The notes beneath the pieces were generated by a model. The model was not told the DNA's origin. It did not search any database and saw only the letters and a program-made list of their open reading frames with translations. From Rubripirellula sp. (lineage in GTDB: Bacteria; Planctomycetota; Planctomycetia; Pirellulales; Pirellulaceae): a stretch of 51,145 nucleotides of DNA. The stretch lies in assembly GCA_022425745.1 (NCBI GenBank), contig JAKMEW010000484.1, forward strand, positions 1-51,145. Direction: 5' to 3'. Positions 26,021 to 36,140 of the stretch are shown one piece after another. Positions within the stretch are counted from its first letter, which is position 1; the number at the start of each line of letters is the position of its first letter. Position numbers and translations under genes: made by a program.

Positions 26021-27051
26021 ACATCGAACGAAAAAAGCGTCAGACCGTTGAATTGGGATACGATTCTTTTCTAGATATCGTTGCGAATCTTGTCGGTATT
26101 TTAATCATCCTCGTGGTAGTTCTTGGTGCTCAGTCATCTTCAAGAATAGAAGAGATCAAGCAACAAACCGATGCAATCAACACATCTCGCACCGCAAGCC
26201 CCGACCTCATAGAGCGGTTAAATGACCAAGCGAGACGTTCATCAGCAGCTCAACAAGACTCAGATCGCCTCGAGCAGCTTATTGTTAAACAGCAACAAAT
26301 CGTGAACCAACGAGTGCGTGAGCGTGATTTGCTGTTGGATTTACTGAATCAAGCTGAAGCAACCTGGAAAGAGGCTAAAACAAGCTTCGATGATAAACGC
26401 GTAGCTAATGCAGAGCGTCTCTCTGATTACCAAGAAGAACTCAATCGCATCGCGCAACTCGAGAGAGAGATTGAGAGACTATCAAATCAACCTCAAACAG
26501 TCACCGAATTACAGCATCTCCCTACTCCGATGGCAAAGACAGTCTTTGGTGATGAAATTCATTTCAGATTGAAAGGAAACAATCTCTCTGTCGTGCCTGT
26601 TGAACAATTACTCGCCGAAATAAAAAACAACTTTGAACGTATTTCTTTTGGATCTAAAGAGGGCAAACAGGAATCCGCGGTGGGCCCCTTACGAGGCTAC
26701 ATCGCAAGATATGAGCTAGAAAAAACGAAAGGTACGATCAATCGAGGAGGACAGATCCAAACTGCTACGAGAATCCAACTATTGAATCTCAGTATCGAAC
26801 CACTTCAGGAACCCTACGGAACCCCGTTTGCCCACATATCTAAGCCGGGGGAACTTCTCGATGTTGAACTTGCCGGAAGAGACCCTGCCTCAACCACAAT
26901 CACAGTGTGGGTTTACCCTGACAGCTTCCGAGCCTTCCGATCATTGAAAGAAATTCTTTATCAAAAAGGCTTCGCAACCGCTGCCCGGCCTCTTCCAATG
27001 GAGCATGTCATTAGTGGTGGCCCTGACGGCACGCGTTCTCAAGCCCAATAA
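26017..27051 (+). CDS. Single-span ExbD/MotB-like partner with the membrane Asp
   Basis: The product has 344 residues from ATG 26017, which overlaps the previous stop by four bases (ATGA); the open frame back to 25879 is inside the upstream gene. The N-terminus carries DSFLDIVANLVGILIILVVV at 16-35. Asp20 lies at the mouth of the span where ExbD and MotB have their proton-binding Asp. A coiled coil follows (about 42-165, with LEREIERLSNQ), then a C-terminal domain of about 180 residues without a peptidoglycan-binding OmpA motif that I can recognise. Together with the two upstream genes it should build an ion-driven stator-like complex. The force target is unknown. Confidence 0.8.
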   Translation: MNIERKKRQTVELGYDSFLDIVANLVGILIILVVVLGAQSSSRIEEIKQQTDAINTSRTASPDLIERLNDQARRSSAAQQDSDRLEQLIVKQQQIVNQRVRERDLLLDLLNQAEATWKEAKTSFDDKRVANAERLSDYQEELNRIAQLEREIERLSNQPQTVTELQHLPTPMAKTVFGDEIHFRLKGNNLSVVPVEQLLAEIKNNFERISFGSKEGKQESAVGPLRGYIARYELEKTKGTINRGGQIQTATRIQLLNLSIEPLQEPYGTPFAHISKPGELLDVELAGRDPASTTITVWVYPDSFRAFRSLKEILYQKGFATAARPLPMEHVISGGPDGTRSQAQ

Positions 27052-27088
27052 ATCTCTTCTCAAAGTAATCGATAACTACCCACACTCC

Positions 27089-28066
27089 TCAACTCAATTC
27101 ACGACGAGCCCAAGCAGCAGCGCCCATCACCCCGGCATCGTCACCAAGTTGAGCCGGAACGATTTCGAATCGATCACGATAAACATCCATGACGTGCCGG
27201 CGGGCGGTGTCAACCACTGTCCCAACCATTAATTCCTCCATCGCTTCAACCAGACCACCTCCTAGGACTATTCGATCTGGGGCTAGGAGATGAACCAGAT
27301 TCACAACGGCAAACCCTATCGACTCGCACGCATTGACGACGATATCGCGGATTACCGTGTCACCATGCTCAATCGCATCGGCAATTGCTCCACTACGAAT
27401 ATCAGCTAAATCAGTACCGTACTTCCGCAAAAGGTAGGGTGCATCACCACGATGAGCGGCTTTACAAACCTCTGCCGCAATAGCGAGCCGACTTGCCTCT
27501 GATTCAACGGTTCCGCCCAGAGAAATTCCACTGACTCGATTTGAACTAGCAATTCGCGTATGGCCGATCTCCATGCAGCTTACTCCTGCTCCATGGAGAA
27601 TCTGACCGTTATAAACACAACCGCCGCCAATGCCGGTCCCAGGAAATACTCCTACTGCGCATCTAGCTTTCTCGGCGGCTCCAAATCGATACTCCGCATA
27701 GACTCCAGCATCGACATCGTTAAGCACAACCACGGAACAGTCAAAGTATCTACTAAGTTCGCTTTGTACTTGCACATTATCCCAGCCGAGATTGGGAGTG
27801 GTGAGAATACATCCCGCATCCAGATCTATCGGTCCCGGACAACCGATTCCAATCCCTGCGATCGCCGTCTTTGAGAGGCCTGAATCCTCTAGCAAACGCT
27901 CGATTGTCGAAATAATCCTTTGAATCCCAGAATCGCTTCCATCACGCCCTTTGGTCTTACGACGACGCCTTCCCAGCTCCTTCCATTGAGCGTCATAAGC
28001 AGCGGTAAGCATTTTGGTGCCGCCAAGATCGAATCCCACCCATACCGAGCGATTGCCACGGGTCAT
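27089..28066 (-). CDS. ROK-family sugar kinase-like protein without the zinc cysteines
   Basis: The product has 325 residues from ATG 28066; the frame to 28192 has no plausible extra N-terminus. The ATP-binding phosphate loop is clear (VGFDLGGTKM, residues 9-19), as are the ROK core pieces IGIGCPGPID, VLNDVDAGVYAEYRFG and FPGTGIGGGCVYNG. The catalytic Asp is the one in LNDVDAG. The usual CxCGxxGC zinc site after the GH motif is missing: the sequence reads EIGHTRIASSNRVSGISLGG with no cysteine. Glucokinase is the likeliest activity, but substrate choice in ROK proteins depends on this region. It has no N-terminal HTH, so it is not a repressor type. It converges with the ExbD-like gene. Confidence 0.88.
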   Translation of the reverse strand: MTRGNRSVWVGFDLGGTKMLTAAYDAQWKELGRRRRKTKGRDGSDSGIQRIISTIERLLEDSGLSKTAIAGIGIGCPGPIDLDAGCILTTPNLGWDNVQVQSELSRYFDCSVVVLNDVDAGVYAEYRFGAAEKARCAVGVFPGTGIGGGCVYNGQILHGAGVSCMEIGHTRIASSNRVSGISLGGTVESEASRLAIAAEVCKAAHRGDAPYLLRKYGTDLADIRSGAIADAIEHGDTVIRDIVVNACESIGFAVVNLVHLLAPDRIVLGGGLVEAMEELMVGTVVDTARRHVMDVYRDRFEIVPAQLGDDAGVMGAAAWARRELS

Positions 28067-28351
28067 CTCGTGCCTCTGATTAGTACAAATGAAACCATCG
28101 CAGAAATCAGCCAAATGGAAAAACGGCTCCCTGCACGTGCATTCATCATGTTCTAGTGATGTCTGCCACCAAACAAGATAAGGCCCCAACAATTTCGCAA
28201 CTTTTGCCGCAACGCGGCGTTAAACTGGGGGCGTTCTCGGCTCACTGAGATCGACACGGGCTGCAATGCTCGTTTTAATCTGAATAAACCTCAGCGTCTG
28301 CATGATGACGTGGGGGAAACAAAACGCAACCTCGCCCCTGACAATTTTGCA

Positions 28352-31153
28352 ATGTACCCAATAACACTGCGTGTGACTTTTATCCTGACTTTTGTGTCTG
28401 GTGTGTGGATCGGTACACAGAACTCCGAAGCAAAGGAGCCTCGACTGCTTGTCAGGGGTCAATCAACTACGAATGTAATCCCCCCCATCAATACAAGATT
28501 CGCCGCATCGCCCGAGGGTGAATCCCCCGATTTCCAGAAGCACATCATCCCACTGCTCGGGAAACTTGGCTGTAATGGTCGAGCATGTCACGGCTCATTT
28601 CAGGGTCGCGGAGGCTTTCAATTATCCCTTTTTGGATACGACTTCCGCGCTGACCACGGAGCGATGCTTGATGACTCTACGGGGAGGATCGATCTTCAAG
28701 ATCCAGATGAAAGTCTTGTGCTAGCCAAACCGCTTAATGGCGATTTTCATGAAGGTGGTAAACGATTCGACAAAAACAGTTGGCAGCACCACGTGCTAAG
28801 AACATGGATTCACCAAGGTGCATTGAATCACTCACCGGAACCCATGCAACTTGAACGACTCGACGTTCAACCTAAGGAAATTGAATTTACCGAGTCCAAG
28901 CAAGAAACAAACCTACGTGTCCTAGCACATTGGGAAGATGGATCCGTAGAGGATGTCACAATTCTATGCCGATTCAAATCCAATGATGACTCGATCGCAA
29001 GTGTCACTGAAGATGGGATCGTGGCCGATGGGACTGCGGGTGATACACACATCATCGTTTCTTACGATAACGCCGTGATTCCTGTTTCTATTGTCAAACC
29101 TTTTCCGGCGAGTAAGTCGTTCCCATTAACCTCCTCAAAACATCCTATCGATCGATTGGTAGATCAGAAACTCCGCAAGCTCAACATACAAGCTTCGGGT
29201 AAATGCTCTGATGCGGAATTCATTCGTCGTGCTTCTCTCGACATCTCAGGAATCCTCCCTTCACCGAAGAGTGTAGAAGATTTTCTATCCAACACGGAGC
29301 CAATGAAACGGGAACATCTCATTGATGAGCTCTTGCAATCGGATGGATATGCTGCGTGGTGGGCAACTCGATTCTCGGATTGGACGGGGAATAGTGATGA
29401 ACAACTCAACAACGTACTACCCGTCAGAAATGTAGCAACTGAAATGTGGTTTGAATGGCTTCGCGCAAGACTCGAAAACAATGTGCCTTATGATGAAATT
29501 GTCGAAGGTATTGTTAACGCGCAAAGCCGAAACCCAAATGAAACCTACTTAGAATACTGCCAGGAGATGACCGAGTCCTGTAAGCCCGGCCAAGCATCAC
29601 GCTTCGCAGATCGCGAGGGAATGCCTTTGTACTGGGCGCGTCGGAACTTCCAATCGCCGGAAGATCGAGCAATCGGGTTTTCTTACACATTCTTAGGTGT
29701 TCGCATCGAGTGTGCTCAATGTCATAAACACCCGTTCGACCGTTGGTCTAAAGATGATTTCGCGCAGTTCGCAAAACTATTCACTCCTATTCGTGTCAAT
29801 CAAAACCTTGTCGCTCAAGATGCCAAGAAAGAACGAGACACTCTGTTAACCGCCATCACTGGTGATGAAAAACTGCGTGGTGCAGACCTGAGACGTGCTT
29901 TATACGGAGCTGCGCGTGAAGGAAAAACAATTCCATTCGGGGAATTATTGGTTAATGTGCGTCAACTTACTGAAAAACAGAAGCGAGCAATCGAGCTCGC
30001 TAAGAAACGGGTTCGCGACACGACTTCTACTACGATCCCTTCAGGGAAAATATTAGGGCAAACCACCAACATCTCTTTGGATCATGATCCAAGGAACGAG
30101 CTGATGGAATGGCTGCGAGAGCCCAGCAATCCTTACTTTGCTAAGGCGATCGTTAATCGCGTGTGGAGCAACTACTTTGGCATCGGCCTTGTTGACCCCA
30201 CCGATGATATGAACCTCGCCAATCCTCCAAGCAATGGGCCTTTGATGGACTATTTGGCCGATGAATTCATCAAAAACCAATTTGACCTGAAATGGTTACA
30301 CCGTGCGATTACCACCAGCGATACCTATCAACGTAGCGTTGAACCCAATGAATCAAATCGACTAGACCAGAAGAATTTCGCTCGCCATATCCCACGCCGC
30401 CTTCCTGCAGAAGTGATCTACGATGCTGTGATGCTTGCCACAGGTTCTGATGCGAAAGCGAGCCTGCTTCGTGATGAATTAAACGCAATGGCGATAGCGG
30501 ATGGAAAACCAAAACGTCGCAATCAGCAAGACTTTGCCCTCGAAGTCTTTGGTCAATCGATTCGTGAATCAAATTGCGATTGCGACCGAAGCGACTCACC
30601 AAGCTTACTTCAATCCGTTTATCTTCGAAATGATTCCGAGATGCATCAACGAATCATGGATAGTAGTGGGTGGGTTACACAAGCCTGCAAAGAGATAGGA
30701 GTCCAAGGTCCTGTCCAAATGAATGATGCGCAATACCGCACAGCTTTCAATCGCGCAAACACGATACGTAAGCAAGTCGTCAACCAAGCATCTCGCTTCC
30801 GCCAAGCGTCGGATCAGCAGCAACTGAAAATGAGAAAAACAATCGCTTCTGAATTACAACGCGCATCTCAAAAGATTGAGTCGCTCGGTTTTCAAATGCC
30901 ACCGATCAATGGAATACTTTCAGGCAAACAAAAATGGGAATCCCTCGAGCCACTACCGCCCAAAACGGCCAAACATGAGGATCTTCAGAACCTTGTTGAA
31001 CAAGCTTACCTAAGAACGTTAAGCCGATACCCTGATATCGATGAGGTGAACGTCTCGGTTGATTACATCACACAATCGGAATCGCCTGCCGACGGCGTGG
31101 CTTCACTTCTGTGGGCGCTGGTCAACACAAAAGAATTCATCATCACGCATTAA
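28352..31153 (+). CDS. Exported DUF1549/DUF1553 planctomycete protein with Big_2-like domain and CX4CH site
   Basis: The product has 933 residues from ATG 28352, which opens a signal peptide (MYPITLRVTFILTFVSG); GTG 28310 is an alternative. An N-terminal haem-type site reads C74-NGRA-C79-H80 within a planctomycete cytochrome-like stretch. A bacterial Ig-like (Big_2) domain follows at about 185-255. Next come DUF1549 (with DAEFIRRASLDISGILPSP) and DUF1553, with a second C-x-x-CH in ECAQCHKHPFDRWSK. Such proteins are greatly expanded in planctomycetes and are always found beside DUF1501 genes, as here. A role in extracytoplasmic polymer or sulfatase-linked metabolism has been proposed but not shown. 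No sulfatase gene is next to this pair. Confidence 0.88.
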   Translation: MYPITLRVTFILTFVSGVWIGTQNSEAKEPRLLVRGQSTTNVIPPINTRFAASPEGESPDFQKHIIPLLGKLGCNGRACHGSFQGRGGFQLSLFGYDFRADHGAMLDDSTGRIDLQDPDESLVLAKPLNGDFHEGGKRFDKNSWQHHVLRTWIHQGALNHSPEPMQLERLDVQPKEIEFTESKQETNLRVLAHWEDGSVEDVTILCRFKSNDDSIASVTEDGIVADGTAGDTHIIVSYDNAVIPVSIVKPFPASKSFPLTSSKHPIDRLVDQKLRKLNIQASGKCSDAEFIRRASLDISGILPSPKSVEDFLSNTEPMKREHLIDELLQSDGYAAWWATRFSDWTGNSDEQLNNVLPVRNVATEMWFEWLRARLENNVPYDEIVEGIVNAQSRNPNETYLEYCQEMTESCKPGQASRFADREGMPLYWARRNFQSPEDRAIGFSYTFLGVRIECAQCHKHPFDRWSKDDFAQFAKLFTPIRVNQNLVAQDAKKERDTLLTAITGDEKLRGADLRRALYGAAREGKTIPFGELLVNVRQLTEKQKRAIELAKKRVRDTTSTTIPSGKILGQTTNISLDHDPRNELMEWLREPSNPYFAKAIVNRVWSNYFGIGLVDPTDDMNLANPPSNGPLMDYLADEFIKNQFDLKWLHRAITTSDTYQRSVEPNESNRLDQKNFARHIPRRLPAEVIYDAVMLATGSDAKASLLRDELNAMAIADGKPKRRNQQDFALEVFGQSIRESNCDCDRSDSPSLLQSVYLRNDSEMHQRIMDSSGWVTQACKEIGVQGPVQMNDAQYRTAFNRANTIRKQVVNQASRFRQASDQQQLKMRKTIASELQRASQKIESLGFQMPPINGILSGKQKWESLEPLPPKTAKHEDLQNLVEQAYLRTLSRYPDIDEVNVSVDYITQSESPADGVASLLWALVNTKEFIITH

Positions 31154-31211
31154 ATACAACCAAAGCATTCACGCCTCCACAACAATAAACTTAGTAGACA
31201 AAGCGATACCC

Positions 31212-32516
31212 ATGCAATTAAACCGAACCTGTGATGGCGTAAAACGCCGAGACATGCTCAAGATTGGATCATTGAGCTTTGGTGGGCTAACCCTACCCAA
31301 CTACCTTGCGATGGCGAATAACGGCCAAGCTACCCAGGGCAGAGCGGATCGAGCTATTTTCATTGAACTACCAGGTGGCCCATCCCATATAGACACATTC
31401 GATTTAAAGCCAAATGCTCCTAGTGAGATACGCGGCAGCTTCAATCCAATCAAAACCAATGTCCCTGGAATTGAGATCTCGGAACACCTACCAAAACTAG
31501 CAAAAGTTGCGGATAAGTTTTGCATTCTACGAGGAGTAAGCCATACGCTTGCAGCACATCGCTTAGGCCAAGAGTACGTCAACACAGGTAGCAAACCGAT
31601 TCCCGCGCTTGAATATCCCAGCTTCGGCGCCGTGTTAGCAAAAGAACGACCAAGTGATGCTGAGATCCCTAGCTTGGTAGCGGTACCAAAAGCGGCACAA
31701 GGCCCTGGCTTTCTTGGAATACGTTACGCTGCCTTGGAAACCAACTCCACGCCCACCCAAGGGCAACCGTACTCTGTTCGTGGGATCTCACTCCCTGACG
31801 GCATCGGTGTTCATGAAGTCAACCGCCGTCAAGCTTTGCTCAAAAAACTTGACCGTAGATTTGGTGAGTTAGAACAATCGGATCAACTCATCGAAGGACT
31901 CGATCAGTTTGGGGCTCAAGCATATTCAATGATCACATCTTCTAGAGCGAGGCAGGCATTCGACATTGGCCAAGAGCCGGAAAGTTTTTCACGGCAGTTT
32001 GGCGATGATTCTTTTGGCCAAAGCTGTCTTCTTGCGCTCAGGCTTGTTGAGTCTGGCGTTCGTCTCGTCAGCGTACAACTCGGGGGCTGGGATACTCATC
32101 AAGACAACTTCACTCGACTCAAAAGCAATAACCTGCCCAAGCTAGATGCAGGACTGAGTGGACTTCTCAATGGACTTGAACAACGAGGATTGCTTGGGAC
32201 TACGGCGGTCTACGTCACAGGAGAATTCGGGCGCACCCCGAAGATCAATCAACGTAGTGCTGAAGGTGGTAGAGATCATTACCCACGTTGTATGTTCATG
32301 CTGATGGCAGGTGGTGCGGTCCAAGGCGGCCAAGTGATTGGCGAAAGCGATGAAAAAGCTGCCGGGCCGCGAAATGAAACGATAACGCCTGACGATGTCG
32401 CCGCAAGCTTCTACTACAATCTCGGTATCGACCCAACGACTGAGTTTAATAGCATGACCGGCCGTCCTATCACTCTCGTGCGTGACGGAAACGTCATCAA
32501 AGAACTGTTTTCGTGA
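31212..32516 (+). CDS. DUF1501 exported protein
   Basis: The product has 434 residues from ATG 31212; the open frame back to 31059 overlaps the upstream gene and is not needed. A Tat-type signal is seen (R12-R13-DMLKIGSLSFGG), so export of a folded protein is likely. The DUF1501 body carries IFIELPGGPSHIDTFDLKP, QLGGWDTHQDNF and GEFGRTPKINQRSAEGGRDH, placing it in the alkaline-phosphatase/sulfatase superfamily fold. Asp and His residues in these pieces could bind metal. The gene follows its usual DUF1549 partner after 58 bases, surely in the same transcript. The enzymatic activity is not established for the family. Confidence 0.9.
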   Translation: MQLNRTCDGVKRRDMLKIGSLSFGGLTLPNYLAMANNGQATQGRADRAIFIELPGGPSHIDTFDLKPNAPSEIRGSFNPIKTNVPGIEISEHLPKLAKVADKFCILRGVSHTLAAHRLGQEYVNTGSKPIPALEYPSFGAVLAKERPSDAEIPSLVAVPKAAQGPGFLGIRYAALETNSTPTQGQPYSVRGISLPDGIGVHEVNRRQALLKKLDRRFGELEQSDQLIEGLDQFGAQAYSMITSSRARQAFDIGQEPESFSRQFGDDSFGQSCLLALRLVESGVRLVSVQLGGWDTHQDNFTRLKSNNLPKLDAGLSGLLNGLEQRGLLGTTAVYVTGEFGRTPKINQRSAEGGRDHYPRCMFMLMAGGAVQGGQVIGESDEKAAGPRNETITPDDVAASFYYNLGIDPTTEFNSMTGRPITLVRDGNVIKELFS

Positions 32517-32596
32517 AATAAACCCATGTCCTGATTCGGTTGGAAGTGATTGGCAAGCAAAGCTCAATCGACCTACTTTCCTCAGCGCATAAAGAA

Positions 32597-32633
32597 GGGC
32601 CATGGTGAAGCCCTCCCTGCCTCACCATAGCCC
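32597..32633. terminator. Stem-loop between convergent DUF1501 gene and glnD
   Basis: GGGC-C-ATGGTGA pairs with TCACCAT-A-GCCC: eleven pairs with one mismatch and a 13-base loop. It lies 80 bases beyond the DUF1501 stop in a region where two genes converge. There is no T tract on the plus side. It may end transcription from either side. Confidence 0.45.
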
Positions 32634-32921
32634 ATCAAGCTGGAACGATGGCACCAATCGTTCCACCCTCCCAATCCATGGTGTTGTAAATATCGACAAA
32701 CCTTGCACCTATCTGGAGAACATCCTCAATTTTGCAGCCATTTTTTTTAAAGTGGGACGTTTAGAAAGCGTGATCGTTCATCAAGATGTTCTGATGCAGA
32801 AAAAAGAAGGAAGTCAACTGATTACTGTCGATGTCGGTACTGCTGTTTCATGGTTCAGTTTCACGCAACCGAGAAGCTTTCTTCTGATTGAATCAACGTT
32901 CATCTGAAGCATCGCTCGGTG
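32634..32921. other. Gene-poor stretch between convergent genes
   Basis: About 290 bases following the stem-loop. An open frame of 101 codons (32602-32907) runs through it, but it begins inside the stem-loop, shows no recognisable domain and has no ribosome site. I see no other structure. Confidence 0.4.
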
Positions 32922-35537
32922 TCACGCGGAAACGATTCCCAATAGAGTTTGTCGTATCTCTGCTTTCCGTGACTCGTCTGTCAGTTTCGATCCATCAACT
33001 TCGGTCAAATAAAAGACATCTGCAACTTGATCAAGGTGCGTGTCGATTTTGGCGAAATGCAACACAATCTGTTTTTCGGATAGTGCTGTAGCGATGTGAT
33101 AAAGAAGCCCCACCGAATCGTATGCAAAGTACGAGAGGATGGTGTAACGATCAACCGTATCGTTATCGATCACCACCTTGGTCGGCAAAAGATTGACCGA
33201 GTCAGGTTCAATTTCCTGCTGCAGTGCCCACTTCTTACGATAAGGCGGCAATGGTGTTTCCGGACTGTCAAGCAACTGGCAAAGTCTCTGACAGATTTTC
33301 TCGGTCTCAGCAGGCGGGATGCCGCCTGGTTTTGTGGAATCGACGGCCCAAAAATAATCCCACGCAACGTCTCCCACCGTCTCAATTCTGGCCCTTAATA
33401 TGGAAAGGCCACATGTACTCAATGCCCCAGTGGCACGTGCAAATGTACCAATGGAGTGCGATGTTTCTTGTCGGATCACGGTGAAGCGGGTGGCTTGTAC
33501 CTCGGAGTCGTAATGTGCTTTACAGAGTGTCCGCGTCTCGGTGGTGTTGACCTCTTGAAATATCTCGATTTCGTCAACGAGGCAAGCGGGGTCACACCGA
33601 TCCAAGAGAGACAGAGGAAGATGATTTAAAACCACAAAGCTATCTTGCGGTGCTTGCCGTCGATGCAATTCATCCCGTACGGCCTGGCGACCGCTCTCCA
33701 ATTCTGGGTCGTCTGGACTTCCCGGAAGATTACCAGAATCAAAGTAACGCCGAGTTCGTCGGTACAAGTCATCTATCAGATTAATTTTCCAGTCGCTGGC
33801 TACCCCTGGGCCCACCGCAACTAAATCTGCGTAGGTGTGCACCACCAATAACTCCAAGCGACGAATGGACCCGACTTCAGAGGCAAAAGCGAGGACGATT
33901 TCAGGATCCGTAAGATCATGACGAAACGCGATCACATTCACGGCAAGATGTTTGAGAACCAACCACTCTAGAATCTCAGAATCTTCTGCGTTCAATCTCA
34001 AACGCTCTGCAGTGGCTCTGGCAATCCTTGCACCAACAATGCAGTGATCTTCTTCGTGGCCTTTACCAATATCATGAATCAGCAATGCCAAATGCAACAA
34101 ACGCTTATCGGCAATTCGACGATACCTACGTCCCATGCCCTCTTGGTTTTCAATTAGGTCCGTAGCGGCTTCGACGGCTCGAATACTGTGCGCATCAACG
34201 GTATATTGGTGATAAGCGTTGAACTGTAACAGTCCCCGCATCCGCTTAAACTCAGGAATCAACTGTTCAAGTACTCTAAGTTCGTGCAGGCGTCGCAGAA
34301 GGGGCGCAAGTCGACCCGAACTACCCAGTAGATTCAAGAACTCATCGATCGCATCGCGATCAGGTGTGGAAATTTCACGATCTTGCATCGCAAGCCGAAT
34401 TGCTTGCCAGGTTGGGTGAGAAATACGCTTACTGTGCTCATTGGCAAGCCTCATTAGCCGGAGCACATCTGTAAGGTTGGAAGCAAATTCTTCAACCTTC
34501 TCTTTTCGAACCCATATATGTGACGGCCCCATCAAGATTGACTCGTCAACCTTTTTGGATCTCAACCACTCGTATGAACGGGCAAGCATCGGACGGGAAA
34601 CGGCATCATCAACGAAGAATTTTGAAGAATAGCGAACATCTCTCGTGTGAGCAAAATAGTCCTGCATGAACTGCTCGACCGCTAATAAACTACCATCTCC
34701 GCGGTAGCCCCACGCCTCTGCTATTTCCATCTGCATTGCACGATCCAAGACGTCCTGACTCTTCTGCTCGCGAAAATGCAGCTCGTTTCGAAGCCTCAAT
34801 AGGAAAGAATACGCTGCTCGGACTGATCGGAAATCTTCTTCAGAGAGCACTCCCAATTTTACCAGTCGCTCGAGATCCGTCTCGCCAACACGCGCGAATC
34901 CCAACCAGCGAATCAACTGAATATCACGGAGAGCACCACGAGAACGCTTCACATTTGGACGCAGCAGATAAATTGTCTCACCCCACTTGCGGCGTTCTTC
35001 CACTCGCGATTGAGTGACCTCTCGGATCAATCGCTTTGCTCTCCGATTTGCGCCACGACTAAACTGATAGAAGTATTTTGAGTAGAGTTGCAAACTCCCA
35101 GCAAGAAGCCGTGACTCAGCAAGCGATGAATACACCACCGGATCAGACCAAGACATTCTGCACGCTTCATCCGGCAAACGAATCGATAGGCCGGGGGTAA
35201 TTCCAGCGTCTGCAAGATCACGAGTTAGATTACCAGCGATTTTATTGGCCAGTGACTCACTCGAGCGAGTCGTTAGGATCATCAGATCGGCATCAGAATA
35301 TGGAGCCAAATCTCGACGGCCAAAACCACCGTGAGCAACTAATGACAGACTAACAATGCGTTGATCGTCGGAGTGCTCTTTGATTGCAGCATTCCAAATC
35401 TCTAGGACAACATCATCATAGACATCCGCAAGCAACGTGCATACTTGCATAGCGGGTGTGCCGGAGTCGTGGCTCTCATGCGCTTTGATGCGCCCCTGAC
35501 GCAGCAAGTCTCGGCATTGGAGAACAATCGATCTCAT
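32922..35537 (-). CDS. glnD: Bifunctional uridylyltransferase/uridylyl-removing enzyme GlnD
   Basis: GlnD adds UMP to, and removes it from, the PII signal protein in answer to glutamine, and so sets nitrogen metabolism. The 871-residue protein has the expected parts in order: nucleotidyltransferase with GG at 70-71 and the metal-binding Asp pair D82/D84 in YSDADL, a helical linker, an HD domain with LHLALLIHDIGKGHEEDH for UMP removal, and two C-terminal ACT domains (about 690-871) for glutamine sensing. Catalytic residues of both activities are present. It lies 93 bases after glnB on the same strand, so enzyme and substrate are probably co-expressed. No amtB or glnA is in the window. Confidence 0.95.
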   Translation of the reverse strand: MRSIVLQCRDLLRQGRIKAHESHDSGTPAMQVCTLLADVYDDVVLEIWNAAIKEHSDDQRIVSLSLVAHGGFGRRDLAPYSDADLMILTTRSSESLANKIAGNLTRDLADAGITPGLSIRLPDEACRMSWSDPVVYSSLAESRLLAGSLQLYSKYFYQFSRGANRRAKRLIREVTQSRVEERRKWGETIYLLRPNVKRSRGALRDIQLIRWLGFARVGETDLERLVKLGVLSEEDFRSVRAAYSFLLRLRNELHFREQKSQDVLDRAMQMEIAEAWGYRGDGSLLAVEQFMQDYFAHTRDVRYSSKFFVDDAVSRPMLARSYEWLRSKKVDESILMGPSHIWVRKEKVEEFASNLTDVLRLMRLANEHSKRISHPTWQAIRLAMQDREISTPDRDAIDEFLNLLGSSGRLAPLLRRLHELRVLEQLIPEFKRMRGLLQFNAYHQYTVDAHSIRAVEAATDLIENQEGMGRRYRRIADKRLLHLALLIHDIGKGHEEDHCIVGARIARATAERLRLNAEDSEILEWLVLKHLAVNVIAFRHDLTDPEIVLAFASEVGSIRRLELLVVHTYADLVAVGPGVASDWKINLIDDLYRRTRRYFDSGNLPGSPDDPELESGRQAVRDELHRRQAPQDSFVVLNHLPLSLLDRCDPACLVDEIEIFQEVNTTETRTLCKAHYDSEVQATRFTVIRQETSHSIGTFARATGALSTCGLSILRARIETVGDVAWDYFWAVDSTKPGGIPPAETEKICQRLCQLLDSPETPLPPYRKKWALQQEIEPDSVNLLPTKVVIDNDTVDRYTILSYFAYDSVGLLYHIATALSEKQIVLHFAKIDTHLDQVADVFYLTEVDGSKLTDESRKAEIRQTLLGIVSA

Positions 35538-35630
35538 GATTGGTCACCATTTCGCAGATGCCCCACGTGTAGCGAAGTCAAGACAGGCAGAGAGCGATTT
35601 TGAGTGAGTGGGAAGCCCACATCGATAAGC

Positions 35631-36008
<378 letters not shown>

Positions 36009-36140
36009 TCATGTCGAATTGTACACCACTTGGATAGACAGGCCACAGGGGTTGAAACCTAGAACTTTGCGTGCAAAAAATGCGGTGGGAACCCTAACCT
36101 ACAGTGTGAGCCAAAACGACTGCACTAGCCGCTAATCACT

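Noticed and set aside
22224-27051. Zorya anti-phage system (ZorA/ZorB-like genes)
   Set aside because: The channel has a long tail like ZorA, but neither partner shows a recognisable OmpA/peptidoglycan-binding domain as in ZorB, and no ZorC, ZorD or ZorE gene lies nearby. Two different single-span partners also do not fit.
27089-28066. ROK-type transcriptional repressor
   Set aside because: There is no N-terminal winged-helix domain; the protein starts directly with the kinase phosphate loop.
28206-28218. GCCGC-AAC-GCGGC hairpin as a terminator
   Set aside because: It lies between two divergent genes, so no transcript should end there.
32602-32907. 101-codon plus-strand frame
   Set aside because: Starts inside a stem-loop in a convergent gap and has no domain or ribosome site; left as gene-poor sequence.
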